From Gonapodya sp. JEL0774 (lineage: Eukaryota; Monoblepharomycota; Monoblepharidomycetes; Monoblepharidales; Gonapodyaceae), in assembly GCA_027604505.1 (NCBI GenBank), contig JADIIX010000316.1:1-14132 (forward strand): 14,132 nt of DNA. Reading direction: 5' to 3'. Each line of letters opens with the position of its first letter. Position 1 is the stretch's first letter. Position numbers and translations under genes: made by a program. The notes beneath the pieces are model-generated. The model was not told the DNA's origin and did no database searches. It saw only the letters and a program-made list of their open reading frames with translations. Of this stretch, positions 1 to 9,900 are shown in pieces.

Positions 1-911
1 GACGCGATGACCGTTGAGTTTCAATTCGCGACGAAGGGAGTCAGAGATGGCCTCGAGAGCAAACTTTCTAGTATCATGAAGGTGGGGGTGACGCAACGGT
101 GATCAGCACTGCTCCGCGGAAGTGCAAACACCAGGTTCGGGAACCGATCAAAGACATACGATCCACAGTATGCACTCATTCCAGGAGGTGCAATCCGTCC
201 AGCGACAGAGGTAATCATGACGATTCGTGACGGCGGAAGATTGGGGTTCTTCTTGCTGTACTTCCGAAGTGAGGGGAGGAGCCAGCGAGTCATTCTGCCA
301 TCCACCAAACACAACACCGTGTTAAATCTCTTATCTGCGTGTTTGGCGGGCCATTTTTGACGCTTCCAACTCACCGAACTGCTTCAAACGTGTTCACCTG
401 GAATACTCTCTCGTATGCCTCCATGGTGCAATTCTCAAGAAAGCCACCCTCTCCAATTCCAGCCTACAATCAATAAAAGATGGAACCAAGCTTGGAGTAC
501 GTACTTCGGTGAAGCAGGAGCAACACAAAACCCGACTCAATTGCCTACATTGTTCACTAAAGCATAGAGCCCACCATCTTCTTTGGAGACTAATTCCCAA
601 CACCGCTTGGCATCTTCATCCTTTGTGATATCTAGACGGAAGGCCACCAGGCTCTTTTCATCGATTCCTCGTTGCTTGGCTGTTGTGTTGAGTGTCTCGA
701 TGCCTTTATCAGTCAGGCAACCTGCATACACGCGGAATCCGTCACGAGCGAGGTCCAAAGCAGTAAGAAACCCGAAACCGGAATCGCATCCCTGCAAAGA
801 TATTGCTTTTATCTCATGATGGCACTGAAATGTCTGAGGGACACGGCTACCCACCGTTACCACGACTGCGGAGCCTGGAGGAGCAGATGGTGAGCTTGTA
901 AAGTTACCCAT
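1..911 (-). CDS. Short-chain dehydrogenase/reductase, SDR9C-like (partial at 3' end)
   Basis: Predicted NAD(P)-dependent oxidoreductase related to retinol dehydrogenases and 3-hydroxybutyrate dehydrogenase; the substrate cannot be read from sequence. Proposed exons on the minus strand are 911-855, 791-549, 463-375, 294-160 and 67-1, giving 197 codons before the window edge; all introns are GT-AG (63, 85, 80 and 92 nt). The joined frame gives the cofactor motif TGCDSGFG (residues 19-26), then AGCLT typical of the retinol dehydrogenase group, NNAG (99-102), and the complete catalytic tetrad Asn124, Ser159, Tyr172, Lys176. The Ser-Tyr spacing is 13 and Tyr-x3-Lys is intact, followed by an FALEAISDSLRREL-type helix. 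Splicing is strongly supported because each join restores a family motif: intron 1 sits inside TG, intron 2 between NN and AG, intron 4 between Tyr and Lys. The ATG at 911 has G at -3 and +4; the frame stays open slightly further upstream, so an extra 5' exon is possible. It is divergent from the hydrolase at 1328. The C-terminal part lies outside the window. Confidence 0.9.
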
Positions 912-1327
912 ATCAAAGATAAAGTCGATGCCTGCGATTGGCTCAGGATATCACTGTCACTTGCGGGAAGCGGGTTATGGGGCTTGGGTGGTCAACATGT
1001 CTAAGAGGCACATGTTCAGCCGTCGGCAGAACTTCATGTTACTCTTGTATGACAAGTCTGTAAGGTTTTGAGTTGGACAATTTACAGTGATCAGGAGGAG
1101 GCTACCAAGGCCGTCACCGCCGTCACCGACGTTCTTTCTTTCTTTCTGCCGCTCTTGCCATATCAATTCAATGCGGCCGCAGATGAGCGACTAATATTCA
1201 TCCGACTCGGCAAAACTGATTTGAGCGCGTCCAAGTGATTCATTCACATACAAGACCGACACCGCGCTGCTCTCGACACAATAACAGCGCAATTTCGGTC
1301 GACATCTCTCAGCAAGCAATCACTCCA
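912..1327. promoter_or_regulatory. Divergent intergenic region between SDR and hydrolase
   Basis: This gap of about 416 bp separates two genes transcribed away from each other and probably holds both promoters. I see no convincing TATA box. Visible details are a near-palindrome with ACATGT on both arms around 993-1016, a short tandem of GCCGTCACC near 1109-1127, and a TTCT/pyrimidine tract at about 1133-1147. No open frame in it looks coding. The promoter role is inferred from layout only. Confidence 0.45.
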
Positions 1328-3224
1328 ATGCAGGTCGCGGCGGATCTGATAAGACTCTCGTTCTATGCGCTCTACCTCACTGGGGCGTACTACACCGTCG
1401 GTCCATCAAAGCCTGCACCTCGAAACTGGCCTCTCAACAGGTATCGTGAGTAGCTTGTATTCATTCAGTCTGGCATCCGCATTTTGGTTGTCCAAGTTGT
1501 GAGACTCGCCGACCAACAGCAAGCACTGAAGTCAAAGAATGACGAACATGTCTAGCGCGGAAGTCGAACTACTGAAAAAGAAAATTCGCTGCTAGACTGG
1601 GATGCAATTCGGACAGTTTCTTGGTTGCTTCCTCACGTTGTGCGACTTGCGTGTACGCTTACAAAACACCCTCCTCTCGCACAGTCACGGCCAACCTGGT
1701 CCGCTACCTCCTCACTCTCGGTCAAAATCGTGCCCCGACCTACATCCGCACGCTGCAAGACTCCCCCCAACGCAATGCCGTCATCGACAAAGCAACACCC
1801 GCCAACTTCGTCGTCACCAGCGCCAAGATCCCACGTCTTGGAGCCTCTGGTGGCGTGGATATGACGGATCTGGACTGGTCCAAGGAAGAGAACGAGGAAG
1901 GTGGTGAGATTGGTGGCGAGTGGGTCAGACGCCAGGAAGACGTGGATCTTACTAACTGGACCAAGAAAAGAGTCGTATTGGTGGTGTGAGCTTCATCTCT
2001 TGTTCCGTTATTCTCGAGTTTTGCCTCATCCTTTGCATCAAATCAGACACGGCGGTGGTTTCACCGTGGGAAGCGGCAAGGGCAACCGGCTCATGTCCGT
2101 TGAGTTCGTCCAGAGACTTGATGCGGTGGTGCTGGGTGGGTCTGTCTTTTCACCTAACGCTCTCACATCGTTTCATCAGATCTGTCACACTTGTCTCATA
2201 GCGATCGACTACAGGTTATCCCCAGAATACGCATTCCCCGCCGCCCTCCAAGACGTTATATCCAGTTACTTCCATCTCCTCAACGATCACCACATTCCCG
2301 CGGGCAACATCATTCTCGCCGGGGACTCGGCGGGCGCCAACCTCATTATGGGAGCGCTGTATTGGCTCCGTGACAAAAAGGCAGCCTTGATGCCGGCGTG
2401 CGCGACGCTCTTCAGCGCCCCGATGGATAGGGAGGGGAGCACAGGGACGCATTTTGTGAATTTAGCGACGGATACGCTGCCGTTTGGAAGGTGGGTTGAG
2501 CATAGGGCCCAGAAGACAGGTCAAGTCTGATCATACCTTTCTCCACAGTTTCGTCAAAAGCTCCAAACCTGGTCACCGCATGTTTGCTTACTCCAAAGAC
2601 ACCATGCTCACTCATCCATACGTATCCCCCATGTCGTACACGCTCACGACCCCCGGCGCGGCCACCTTACCGCCGCTCCCACCTATCATGAACGTTGTGG
2701 GGGGCCTCGAACGGTACTGCGACGACGGCCTCGTGTTCGGGTTGAAGATGCGCAAGGAACTGGATGAGTTGAGAGCAAAGGGATTAATGTCAGAGGAGGA
2801 TGTGGGGAAGTGGATATACACGTGTGACGTGTTTGAGGGAGAGGTGCGTCGAACTGTTTGGTATCACCATCGCCAGGTTTGGTACTCATCAGCAGTTGCC
2901 CCACTCCCCACTCCCCAGTTCCACGTATTCCAGCAATTCTTCCCCAAAGACCCCAAGAGCATCACCTCGTACGCGCGCATCGCTAACTTTGTCCTGTCCC
3001 AGACCGCACACTGCGGGGTCCCGTCGCACCACGCGGACCAAGTCACACAGCCGAAGCGAGGGGTATCGTTTTTCGTGATCGATCACCCGAACATCGTCGA
3101 GATGTCGGATGTTCGCGCGAGGCAACGCGTGATGAAGAGTTTCGATGAGATGGCTGATATGGGTTTTGCATGGATTGGTGGGGGTGTGGGAAGTACGGCT
3201 AGGACGGTGGACAGAATTGGGTGA
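1328..3224 (+). CDS. Alpha/beta hydrolase, hormone-sensitive-lipase type (465 aa, six exons)
   Basis: Predicted carboxylester hydrolase of the HSL / alpha-beta hydrolase-3 family. Proposed exons are 1328-1445, 1685-1985, 2047-2135, 2202-2490, 2549-2843 and 2919-3224, summing to exactly 466 codons including TGA. Introns are GT-AG (239, 61, 66, 58 and 75 nt). Joined motifs are the oxyanion motif HGGGF (141-145), IDYRLSPE (171-178), the nucleophile elbow GDSAG (210-214, Ser212), an acid loop in which Glu320 aligns with the usual catalytic Asp (Asp324/325 follow), and His366 in FHVFQ. Each of introns 2, 3 and 5 restores a family motif. The N-terminus is hydrophobic (residues 4-24) and could anchor the protein in a membrane. 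Intron 1 is the least certain: it is long, and a stop-free stretch around 1600-1684 could hide another exon. Intron 5 is a multiple of three without a stop. The start at 1328 has a weak Kozak context. The last ~50 residues are less typical of the family. It is divergent from the SDR gene. Confidence 0.88.
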
Positions 3225-3272
3225 ATTTTTTATTTCTGAACCAATGGGAGCAACTTTGAGGAATCAAAAGTT

Positions 3273-3278
3273 AATAAA
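3273..3278 (+). terminator. Candidate polyadenylation signal AATAAA
   Basis: A canonical AATAAA lies about 49 bp after the hydrolase stop codon, in an A/T-rich stretch. Its position suits 3'-end formation of that gene. Function is inferred. Confidence 0.5.
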
Positions 3279-3302
3279 CGTATTGTACCTTCGCTTTGGT
3301 CT

Positions 3303-3557
3303 TTGACCGCGACGCTCCACTGCGGCACATCATATATACATCACCAATCCACAATTGGAACTGATCCGCCCACATGTGCGCTACAAACTCGCTGCGATCA
3401 CTCGGATGCACGTCAATCGCCCACACCAATACTCTGGCTCCCGCCCGAGCTCGTGTACCACATTCTGTCCTACCTCATCACATTCCCTCCCAGATCCCCC
3501 ACAGCCCTGCTCCAATCTCTCATTGCCTCCTCGACGGACCTTCTTCACCCATCTTGA
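3303..3557 (+). pseudogene. F-box-like fragment
   Basis: An 85-codon open frame contains the stretch LPPELVYHILSYL (translated from about 3438), which fits the start of an F-box (LPxELxxxILxxL), followed by a leucine-rich run that could be the rest of the domain. F-box proteins are substrate adaptors of SCF ubiquitin ligases. The frame has no ATG and stops at 3555-3557, only about 30 bp before copy A of the GIY-YIG repeat begins. It therefore looks like a truncated or broken gene. A real start in an upstream exon, or a chance match to the short F-box pattern, are the alternatives. Confidence 0.4.
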
Positions 3558-3585
3558 GCACATCGGCTGCCCTAATCCTCCTTCC

Positions 3586-4540
3586 TGGCTGGAGTTGTGC
3601 GAGTGAGTACGGAGCAGGAATGAAACCATGGCATTCTCGCCTGATCTGATCATCCCATTTGATCTGGCTGTGCAAGGTATCCCACCCGGTAGTGACGGTT
3701 GGCCCCATGCTCGTCTCACATGCTGATGTTGCCATAGCTGAGAATGATCGAAACCCACTTGAAGGGCCGCCGCGACCAGAGTCAGCGCACAGCTTGCGGC
3801 ACTGTTGAACAGTGAGCTCGAGCTGCTTGTACACCTCTGAAGACTCCGTATTGATGACCACTGCCTTCAATCCTGCAAGGTCGGTGCTTGTGAGTGCGCG
3901 CTTACATATACCCAAAACATGTGCTCACCCTCACAAGGTCCCCAGATCCAGGCAAGCTAATGTAGATATAGTTTGCATAGGGTGAGCGATTGAGTAGATC
4001 GGGCAAAAGAGCTTTGCCGACGGCGATCAATGCCATCTCCATCGCATCCTTGTGGAGTTGGGACGGGACAGCATGAGCGACACAGAGGGTCACCGCGGGC
4101 GCTCCAAGGTCAGCCAAGTATCTCTGCAGTGAGCGATTCCGAACAACCATGTTGGCCGTTTGACCAATGTAGATTTTCGCTCCAGGTAAGAAAGTGATCT
4201 GCCATACACCTCGTGCTCCCACATCCACGGCCCCGTCTGTCCAGCACTTCACGTATATAAGATGAGCACATTGTGTGGGACGCACGAGATGGGGTGAGAT
4301 ACCGGGGCCTCGGTGGAAGCGGAGGGTGGGCAGTTCGCGATCGGCAGCGAGAGTGAGAGGTGGAAGGTGTCCCTCCAGCGATTCAAGCAGCAGCCCAAGT
4401 CCAAACAATAGAACACGTGGCTCAATGTGGAATTCCTGTGAACAGCGACAGAACCAGGCTTTCCACTCTGGAGAGAGCGATGAGTGCGTGTGGGGGAGAG
4501 AACCGGAGGGATTTGAAGGATTTGCTGGGAGATTTGACAT
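3586..4540 (-). pseudogene. GIY-YIG-domain gene, truncated and internally deleted copy
   Basis: The exon 4540-3929 encodes 204 residues matching copy B with about 23 substitutions, no stop and no indel. The frame stays open up to an upstream ATG at 4684. The GIY-YIG landmarks are all present: GVW (111-113), IYIGQT (123-128), an Arg just after, Glu168 and Asn184. The intron donor (GTGAGC from 3928) is kept, but the acceptor and about 570 bp of the second exon are missing, with the junction near 3902. After the junction a 100-codon block (3901 down to about 3590) resumes similarity to copy B residues ~385-490, including an in-frame one-codon indel. Similarity ends at about 3586. Without the acceptor and C-terminal region the gene is probably dead, though a short GIY-YIG-only product of up to 260 aa could still be made by reading into the intron. 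Confidence 0.72.
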
Positions 4541-6140
4541 GAGGACAGTGGAGAGAGCGAAAAAACGAGATTTCGTAGAGTGATCCGGCGATTTGAGCGA
4601 GCCTTTTGTGATCGAGAATGGGCAGGATGTGGTGGAGATGGTCGATCCTGTCACAGACGAACCATTTGCAGTCACGTCCTCCAATACATCCCGGAAAATT
4701 ACATTGGATCAATACTAGCAATTTGAAATTACCGCGCGAACTCTTTTTGGGTGATTTACCGGTGTTCCCGAAGGTGTTTTGCGAAGCTCAGTGGCGATTC
4801 TCACGCTCGAGCCCTCACCACCGGTTTTCTGTCGCAACAGCCCACAAAGTGTATTCTCGGCCTTCGACAGTTTTCTTTTTAATAATGGATTCCATACAAC
4901 GTATGTAACAACTGTAATATCCAACATGTCAAGCCTTACCGTCATTGCACGAGCCGCCGCAACTTACTTCGGATCGGAACCAACAACATACAGAAAAGCG
5001 GTACGTGATTGGCTGGTATCAGTCCTTGAGAGGAAGCTTGCATATGAATACTACAGCCATGGGAAATACGAAACTCGGAGTACCCACCACGACGTATAAA
5101 TTTCTATGTTGAATAGTCACTTGTTTCCGAGAACTCAAAGGTGTGGTAACTGGACAAAATTGTCGCTCTCGAGGGACAAGCAAAGGACTTCTTTTGCATT
5201 GTGTCTCGACGTACCAAAAGTTCTGTTTCATTGCGTGGCGATTCCAGTCAAGGGTTCATTCGGTGAGTTAAGAGACGCTGTGTCACCATTGCGTTTGGTT
5301 CAGCGACATCTTGCAACTTCATTTTCGTTTTGAGATGAACTGAGCGTGCCTGAACATGTACCATGATGACAGTCGTCTGACTCGGTCCGTGATGGTGCCA
5401 CCAGAACCGGGGTCCACCTGCAACCGGCGAATGCGACGCGAATACCCTCTGCGCGAGCGTAGGCAAGATGGATTAGCATGATGATTTGAGTGGAAAGGAG
5501 GGTAGGCCGATGACACAGTCCTCGATTCTACGTCAACCCTTTCGTAACGAGAGACAATTCGCGCGAACAAAACTGGTTTCAATCACATGTAGCCATCTTA
5601 TTGTCTGCTTTGTCTTCCAGTGTCCTGTCGTTGCTCTGTTCCAAGACGGAGGTGTGATTTGAGGCTGAGTCGACACTTTGGACTGATGCTGGATCGGTCG
5701 GTCACGGGCTCGTGAGGCGGTTTCGAGAAGAGATACGGTGATGAGACGATGGACTGTTGGCTCATCGGATGGAAGCATGAGCGGTCGAGGTTTTGGTGGT
5801 GAATTCAGTGGATGGTTGCAGGTTTGTCTGAGGAATGACGGGCTCCGTGAACACATCGATATTGCATCGAGCTACGAAAACAAAAGCAGAATATATTACT
5901 CTCGTTTCCCAGTAGTAAAACTTGTAGTTACATAGGGATGTACTTCACAGGGGAACAGACGTCCCAGTTCATAATTGACGCGTGCGAAGGTGCAGTTTGA
6001 ACATTAACAGATCGTCACCCTGTGCACAAAGACAGATTGGTATCGTTCCTCTGTGCTCAGCGTAACAGAGTGAAAGTGGACGTGCGGGCCGCAGTTCGGT
6101 GGTGCGCCGCCGGAAGAGCGAGTGGTGGGGCGAACCACTT
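4541..6140. other. Upstream region of copy A, no convincing gene
   Basis: About 1.6 kb without a credible coding gene. Short open frames on both strands lack recognisable domains. Patches resemble the upstream region of copy B: just upstream of 4540 up to about 4730, around 4775-4855 (sharing TTCTCACGCTCGAGCCC), and around 5250-5340. Between the patches the two copies are too diverged to align by eye. The region likely holds the promoter of the GIY-YIG gene and decayed element sequence. Confidence 0.4.
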
Positions 6141-6180
6141 TGTGTGGCAAAGCACCTAGTGTGTGCACTCACCACCGAAC
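6094..6180. repeat. Perfect 11-bp inverted repeat flanking a loop
   Basis: GTTCGGTGGTG at 6094-6104 is the exact reverse complement of CACCACCGAAC at 6170-6180. A smaller inverted repeat (AGTGGT / ACCACT, 6121-6126 and 6134-6139) sits in the loop. The structure overlaps the left part of the block conserved between copies A and B. Confidence 0.6.
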
Positions 6181-6298
6181 CTCCCAACCACAAACAAAAA
6201 TGCGTAAAACACGATGAAACGCGCGTGGAATGCGCTGAAAATGCACCAATCGATAGGAAATGAAGAGTAGTATTTGAAAAGATGGTCAAAAATGCAAA
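6141..6298 (+). repeat. Conserved terminal block, copy A
   Basis: About 155 bp that match 11517-11671 at roughly 86% by eye, far better than the DNA between this block and the GIY-YIG gene. Landmarks are GTGTGGCAAAGCACC near 6142, AAAATGCGTAAAACACGATG near 6197, and GATAGGAAATGAAGAGTAGT near 6252. It lies about 1.6 kb upstream of the copy A start. Similarity stops right after AAAAATGCA at about 6297. It may be an element end or a distal promoter. Confidence 0.65.
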
Positions 6299-6945
6299 AC
6301 GCTTGGAGAAAGCTGTGTGTTCACTAAGCACTTCAACATGTATTCTATATCATAATCACCGAATCAAAAACACAAAAGATCCGTTATGGAGTTCTATCTC
6401 ACTGCTTCATTGATCAAATTGCAGATATTTTCAGTCTGGAAATTATGCTGTGTGTGGATCAACTCGGAACAGACTGCCAAACTTCAAGCACACTCATCGT
6501 TCATCCTCACCTCCATTCGCGACAACATGAGCCACGTTTCGTTTCTTTGTTCTCCTCCTTCTTCCATCCCCCACTCTGGATGTCCTCTGCATCGTCACTC
6601 GGGATTTCATGTATGATGACTGTGTCTAACCGCTGTGGCATCCAGCAGAAAACTGAAGTGAGCAGCAAGAGTGAAAGTTCTTAACGACAACTCTCACCGG
6701 TTTTTACACTCTTTTTGATCCTTTGGCCTTTCATTGGCTCGTCCATCTGCTGTTCCCCTCCAACGACAGCCCTCGGATTGCTGACTCGTTGCCACAAACA
6801 TCCGCTGCCGGACCAGCAAAATGTTTACTGAGGAATTCAAGATCTTAAGCTGAGAGAGAGGAATCTCAGTATTGCAAAGGTACGTGCTGTGATCACATCT
6901 TCAATCTAAACGTCTAGTATCTAGTTCTTGTCTCCATCTCCAACT
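6299..6945. other. Spacer between copy A and copy B, no gene seen
   Basis: About 650 bp between the end of copy A and the stop codon of the copy B gene. I see no coding region with a domain, no long repeat and no clear poly(A) signal for the minus-strand gene. A small hairpin (CTGAGA at 6850-6855, TCTCAG at 6864-6869) lies about 80 bp past the copy B stop and could be in its 3' UTR. Confidence 0.4.
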
Positions 6946-9900
6946 CTATCGGTCCAACTTCTGGTTTGTCTTCGCCTTCTTTTTGCTCTTTCCATCTTCA
7001 TCCCGACTGCTTACTGATCGCTTCGTCGCTCCCTTTGCCCCCGGCCCCGATCGTCGACCTGAACTCACACCTCCTGCCATTCCACCCGCCTTGACTGCCT
7101 TCTCGACCTGCCACTCCGCCTTCCTCTTCTCAGTTTCCAGTATCTTCGCTTCCTTTGCCGCCTCCAAGAATCCCCAAAGCCGTGTATTCTCTGTCGGAGC
7201 CCTTGTCTCAGTCTCCAAGTCCCTCGTGGAGAAACAGAAGACATCAATGTGAGCGCTATTTGCTGAGCGTCGGTTCATGAGGTATCGTTCACCATTGTAG
7301 TCGAGTGGCCGCCTCCACTTCCTCACTGCTGCCTTTTCTGCTGCATTGTCCAAGGTTGTCGTGAAAGACATACGAGGAGCCTGCAGCTCGGAAACTCCTG
7401 CGCGACACAAGGCAAGATTTGGAATCATCAAGTCGTAAACATGGAGAAGGAAACGGGCGTGACTGTTGCCCGAACCGGCTTGGACACGGAGGTAGTGGAC
7501 GAACGCGGCATAGAGCTGGTACGTGTTGAGAACTTTTACCGCGGGGTCTTCGCTTCTTTTCAGATGCTCAAAAAACGAATCGAGTTCGGTGCCGCACACT
7601 AGTTTGTCCGTTCCAACCTCACTCGCACGTCCCCGTCCAGAGGCAAAGATGTCCTTTGGCACAAAGTCCCACCCAGTGTGCAACTTCTCACCCGCCATAG
7701 AGCAAGAACTGGCAACAGGATGCACCAACTGGGCCCCTGGGGTGTAGATAGGATTCCGGTCACCCCACTTCCACTTCCCATTCACGGTAAGTCCGCTCTT
7801 CTTTGCCTGAATCACCAGCGAAATCTCCTGACAACATCTCACACACACCACCTCGGTGGCTGTCCCTCTTCTGTCCTGCAATGCCTTTTTCACCCGGACG
7901 TTTTCCTCCTGCATCGCCCGTCGCACCTGGTCCTCCTCGGACTCGCCGACACACGGAACAAACACACCAGCCGCCTTGCGCTTCTTCCAGACACCTACGT
8001 AGAGAACATGGACGTTGCAACGGCGTTGAAAATCAGTGTCCGACTCTCCAGGACTGCGTTGGAGAGTGCCGCTGTTCTCGAGGTGAGTAGATAGGCTGGA
8101 TTGGAGTTCTTGTCCGAGCTGCTCTCGGAGACGGTCTAACCGATCGGCCTTTTCCTTGCATTCCAGACTGTCAAACCATCTATCGTGTTCCATGGCTTGC
8201 CGCGAGAGTCGGGATAGAAGCCACCGCGACATTTCGGTGCTGGGATCAAATTCACGGACGGCGAGGGTGTTGGCGATGGTGTCGGTGTCGAGAGAGGTAC
8301 GTTCCAATGCTGATGATGAATACTCCTGACAAATGTCATCTCCATTAATGTCAGTTTCATCGATGTTGCTTGCTTCTTGTGGAACAGGTTTAACTGCACC
8401 TGCCGGCCTCGTTCGTGGCTGGAGTTGTGCGAGTGAGTGAGGAACAGGAATGAAGCCGGTGCATTCTCGCCTGATCTGATCATCCCATTTGATCTCGCTG
8501 TGCAAGGTATCCCACCCGGTAGTGACGGTTGGCTTCGTGATTGTCTCACGTGCTGACAATACCACCATAGCTGAGAACGATCGGAAACCACTGGAAGGGC
8601 CGCCGCGACCAGAGTCTGCGTACAGGTCACGACACTTTTGAACGGTGAGTGCGAGCTGTTTATGCACCTCTGAAGACTCCGCGTTGATCACCAATGCCTT
8701 CAATCCTGCAAGGTCGGTGCATGTCAGTGCGTGCTTACGTGCGTACTCGTCCATCTCTTGAAGCAGTTCCGCTTGCAGCTGCATCACTTGGAGGATGAGA
8801 GGGTGCGCAGCATAAAAGGTGGACCAGCCAGTATCGAGCAGCCACAGGATGACTTGGAACGAGTCGGTCGGAAATGCACGGCGGCAAATGGTCAATTTAC
8901 CGGTGAGTGACAGAGCCGGCTGTTCTTCGGAGCTGGGAAGGGAGGAGCGAGTGGTGGGACGCCAGCCCATGAATCCGAGGATGAGGTTGTATGGGCGGCG
9001 ATCGGCAACAAGTGCGAGGAGAGAGGAGTCGTAGACGTGGAGATCTGAAACGGTGAGCTTCCCAAATTTCGCAACAAGATCATTGGAGTCAAGGTCGGGA
9101 AAGTGATTGACAAGTGGAGGTGGGTGACCGTCAAATATTTGAGTGAGGAGGTGGAGGCTGGGATGTGATGTGTGCTGGGATGGATCAATTGGATACTCAT
9201 CCCCGGTCTGCCCGAGCGGTGGTGCTGTCCCTACAATTACAGTGCGTGCAAGGGGACCGGCAACTGTATTTCGCTGTAGAAAGAGTAGACGTAAAATGTA
9301 GACAGCTAATAAACACAAATACCGAAATCATGTGCTCACCCGCAGGAGGTCCCCAGATCCAGGCATGCTAATGTAGATATAGTTTGCATAGGGAGATCGA
9401 TTCAGTAGATCGGGAAAGAGACCTTTGCCGACGGCGATCAATGCCATCTCCATCGCGTCCTTGTGGAGTTGTGACGGGACAGCATGAGCAACACAGAGTG
9501 TCATTGCAGGGTCTCCAAGATCAGCCAAATATCTCTGCAGTGAGCGATTTCGAACAACCATGTTGGCCGTTTGACCAATGTAGATTTTCGCTCCAGGTAA
9601 GAAATTGATCTGCCATACACCTCCTGCTCCGACATCCACGGCTCCGTCTGTCCAGCACTTCACGTATATGAGGTGAGCACATTGTGTGGGACACACGAGA
9701 TGGGGTGAGATACCGGGGCGTGGGCGGAAGCGGAGGGCGGGAGGTTCCCGATCGGCATCGAGAGTGAGAGGTGGGAGGGGTCCCTCCACCGATTGTAGGA
9801 GCAGCCCGAGTCCAAAAGATAGCACACGTGGCTCAATGTGGAATTCCTGTGAATAGCGGCAGAACCAGACTTTCCACTCTGGAGAGAGCGATGAGTGCGT

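Larger units (their letters stand above)
3586..6298 (-). mobile_element. Copy A of a duplicated GIY-YIG-encoding unit (truncated)
   Basis: From about 3586 to 6298 this region matches 8415-11671 in the same order and orientation: middle coding block, GIY-YIG exon, a diverged upstream region with patches of similarity (for example 4775-4855 versus 10183-10270 and 5250-5340 versus 10928-11025), and a well-conserved terminal block (6141-6298 versus 11517-11671). Copy A lacks the 3' two-thirds of the second exon and carries an internal deletion near 3902. No target-site duplication or paired terminal repeat is obvious, so calling it a mobile element is inference; a segmental duplication is the alternative. 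Confidence 0.5.

Noticed and set aside
1570-1684. Possible extra exon (frame reading ...TVSWLLPHVVRLA...) within hydrolase intron 1
   Set aside because: The GTGAGT donor at 1446 joined to the CACAG acceptor at 1684 keeps phase and gives a normal family N-terminus. Using this stretch would need a ~32-nt intron to reach the next exon in frame.
1901-2530. A single 209-codon open frame over the hydrolase
   Set aside because: It reads through two introns; splicing restores HGGGF and LAIDYRLSPE continuity and explains the region better.
5319-5856. Minus-strand open frames upstream of copy A, with a weak counterpart at 11005-11214
   Set aside because: Similarity is short and broken by indels; not enough to call a gene, though both end in KRK and a stop.
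6386-6684. Open frames in the spacer between copies A and B
   Set aside because: Short, no domain, no conserved counterpart in the window.
9274-9318. Start of the long second exon at the Met encoded near 9318
   Set aside because: That Met lies inside the intron; the hydrophobic MCLLAVYILRLLFL stretch is translated intron, not a signal peptide.
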